This document shows, piece by piece, positions 6,431 to 6,472 of a stretch of DNA of 6,472 nucleotides; positions within the stretch are counted from its first letter, which is position 1, and each line of letters starts with the position of its first letter. A program made the position numbers and the translations under genes. Below the pieces are notes generated by a model. That model was not told the origin of the DNA and ran no database searches. It saw only the letters and a list, made by a program, of their open reading frames with translations. The stretch is from Caldisericaceae bacterium. Lineage in GTDB: Bacteria > Calditrichota > Calditrichia > Calditrichales > Calditrichaceae. The stretch spans positions 1-6,472 of the forward strand of contig JAGHBR010000500.1 in NCBI GenBank assembly GCA_021160885.1. Reading direction: 5' to 3'.

Positions 6431-6472
6431 GAAACCTTTGAAAAAATCGGGGATTCTCCAAACCTGTCATTC
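6431..6472. repeat. Same palindromic element, copy 2, cut by the window edge
   Basis: The sequence begins with the same GAAACCTTTGA end (6431-6441) and contains a 20-base block (6453-6472) identical to 4390-4409 in copy 1. It is in the same orientation as copy 1. Between the two shared parts it has 11 extra bases (6442-6452). Its first 18 bases match the reverse complement of the other end of copy 1 (4481-4498) at 17 of 18 positions, so copy 1 appears to have lost those 11 bases. Confidence 0.82.

Noticed and set aside
1..6472. CRISPR array, tRNA, rRNA, integrase or transposase
   Set aside because: No regularly spaced repeats, no cloverleaf or rRNA-like sequence, and no recombinase motifs were seen on either strand.

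Overview
The window looks like a piece of chromosome from a Gram-negative bacterium of the Fibrobacteres-Chlorobi-Bacteroidetes side of the tree, most plausibly Calditrichota (Caldithrix-like) or a relative such as Ignavibacteria. The basis is two secreted FG-GAP/VCBS repeat proteins that each end in a type IX secretion (T9SS) sorting domain opening with NYPNPFNP, a signature common in those lineages, next to outer-membrane lipoprotein genes. No taxonomic marker gene is present, so the assignment is an inference. All four genes lie on the minus strand, so transcription runs from high to low coordinates.

Right half (about 4239-6472): a 613-residue secreted seven-bladed FG-GAP/VCBS propeller protein with an ASPIC/UnbV domain and T9SS tail occupies 4507-6348. 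Its terminator is at 4331-4358. Between its stop codon and that terminator sits a 120-bp palindromic repeat (4379-4498). A second copy of the same repeat starts at 6431 upstream of the gene and runs off the window, so the gene is bracketed by two direct copies of a miniature, MITE-like element.

Middle (2236-4238): a paralogue of the same architecture, 641 residues, with its own strong ribosome binding site and its own terminator (2236-2272). The two paralogues therefore seem to be separately terminated units and probably act outside the cell or on its surface. Their ligand is unknown.

Left part (1-2202): a promoter-like sequence (2173-2202) precedes two closely spaced lipoprotein genes: an LpoB-like lipoprotein (1417-2034; true start at the ATG, not the upstream TTG) and a TPR-containing lipoprotein that resembles the uncharacterised COG3014 family (1-1378, C-terminus cut by the window edge). 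In E. coli LpoB activates the peptidoglycan synthase PBP1b. The LpoB/COG3014 pair probably forms one envelope-associated operon, but no penicillin-binding protein is visible here.

There is no RNA gene, CRISPR array, transposase or prophage gene in the window. The most unusual structure is the repeat element and its placement. The least understood gene is the COG3014-like lipoprotein.
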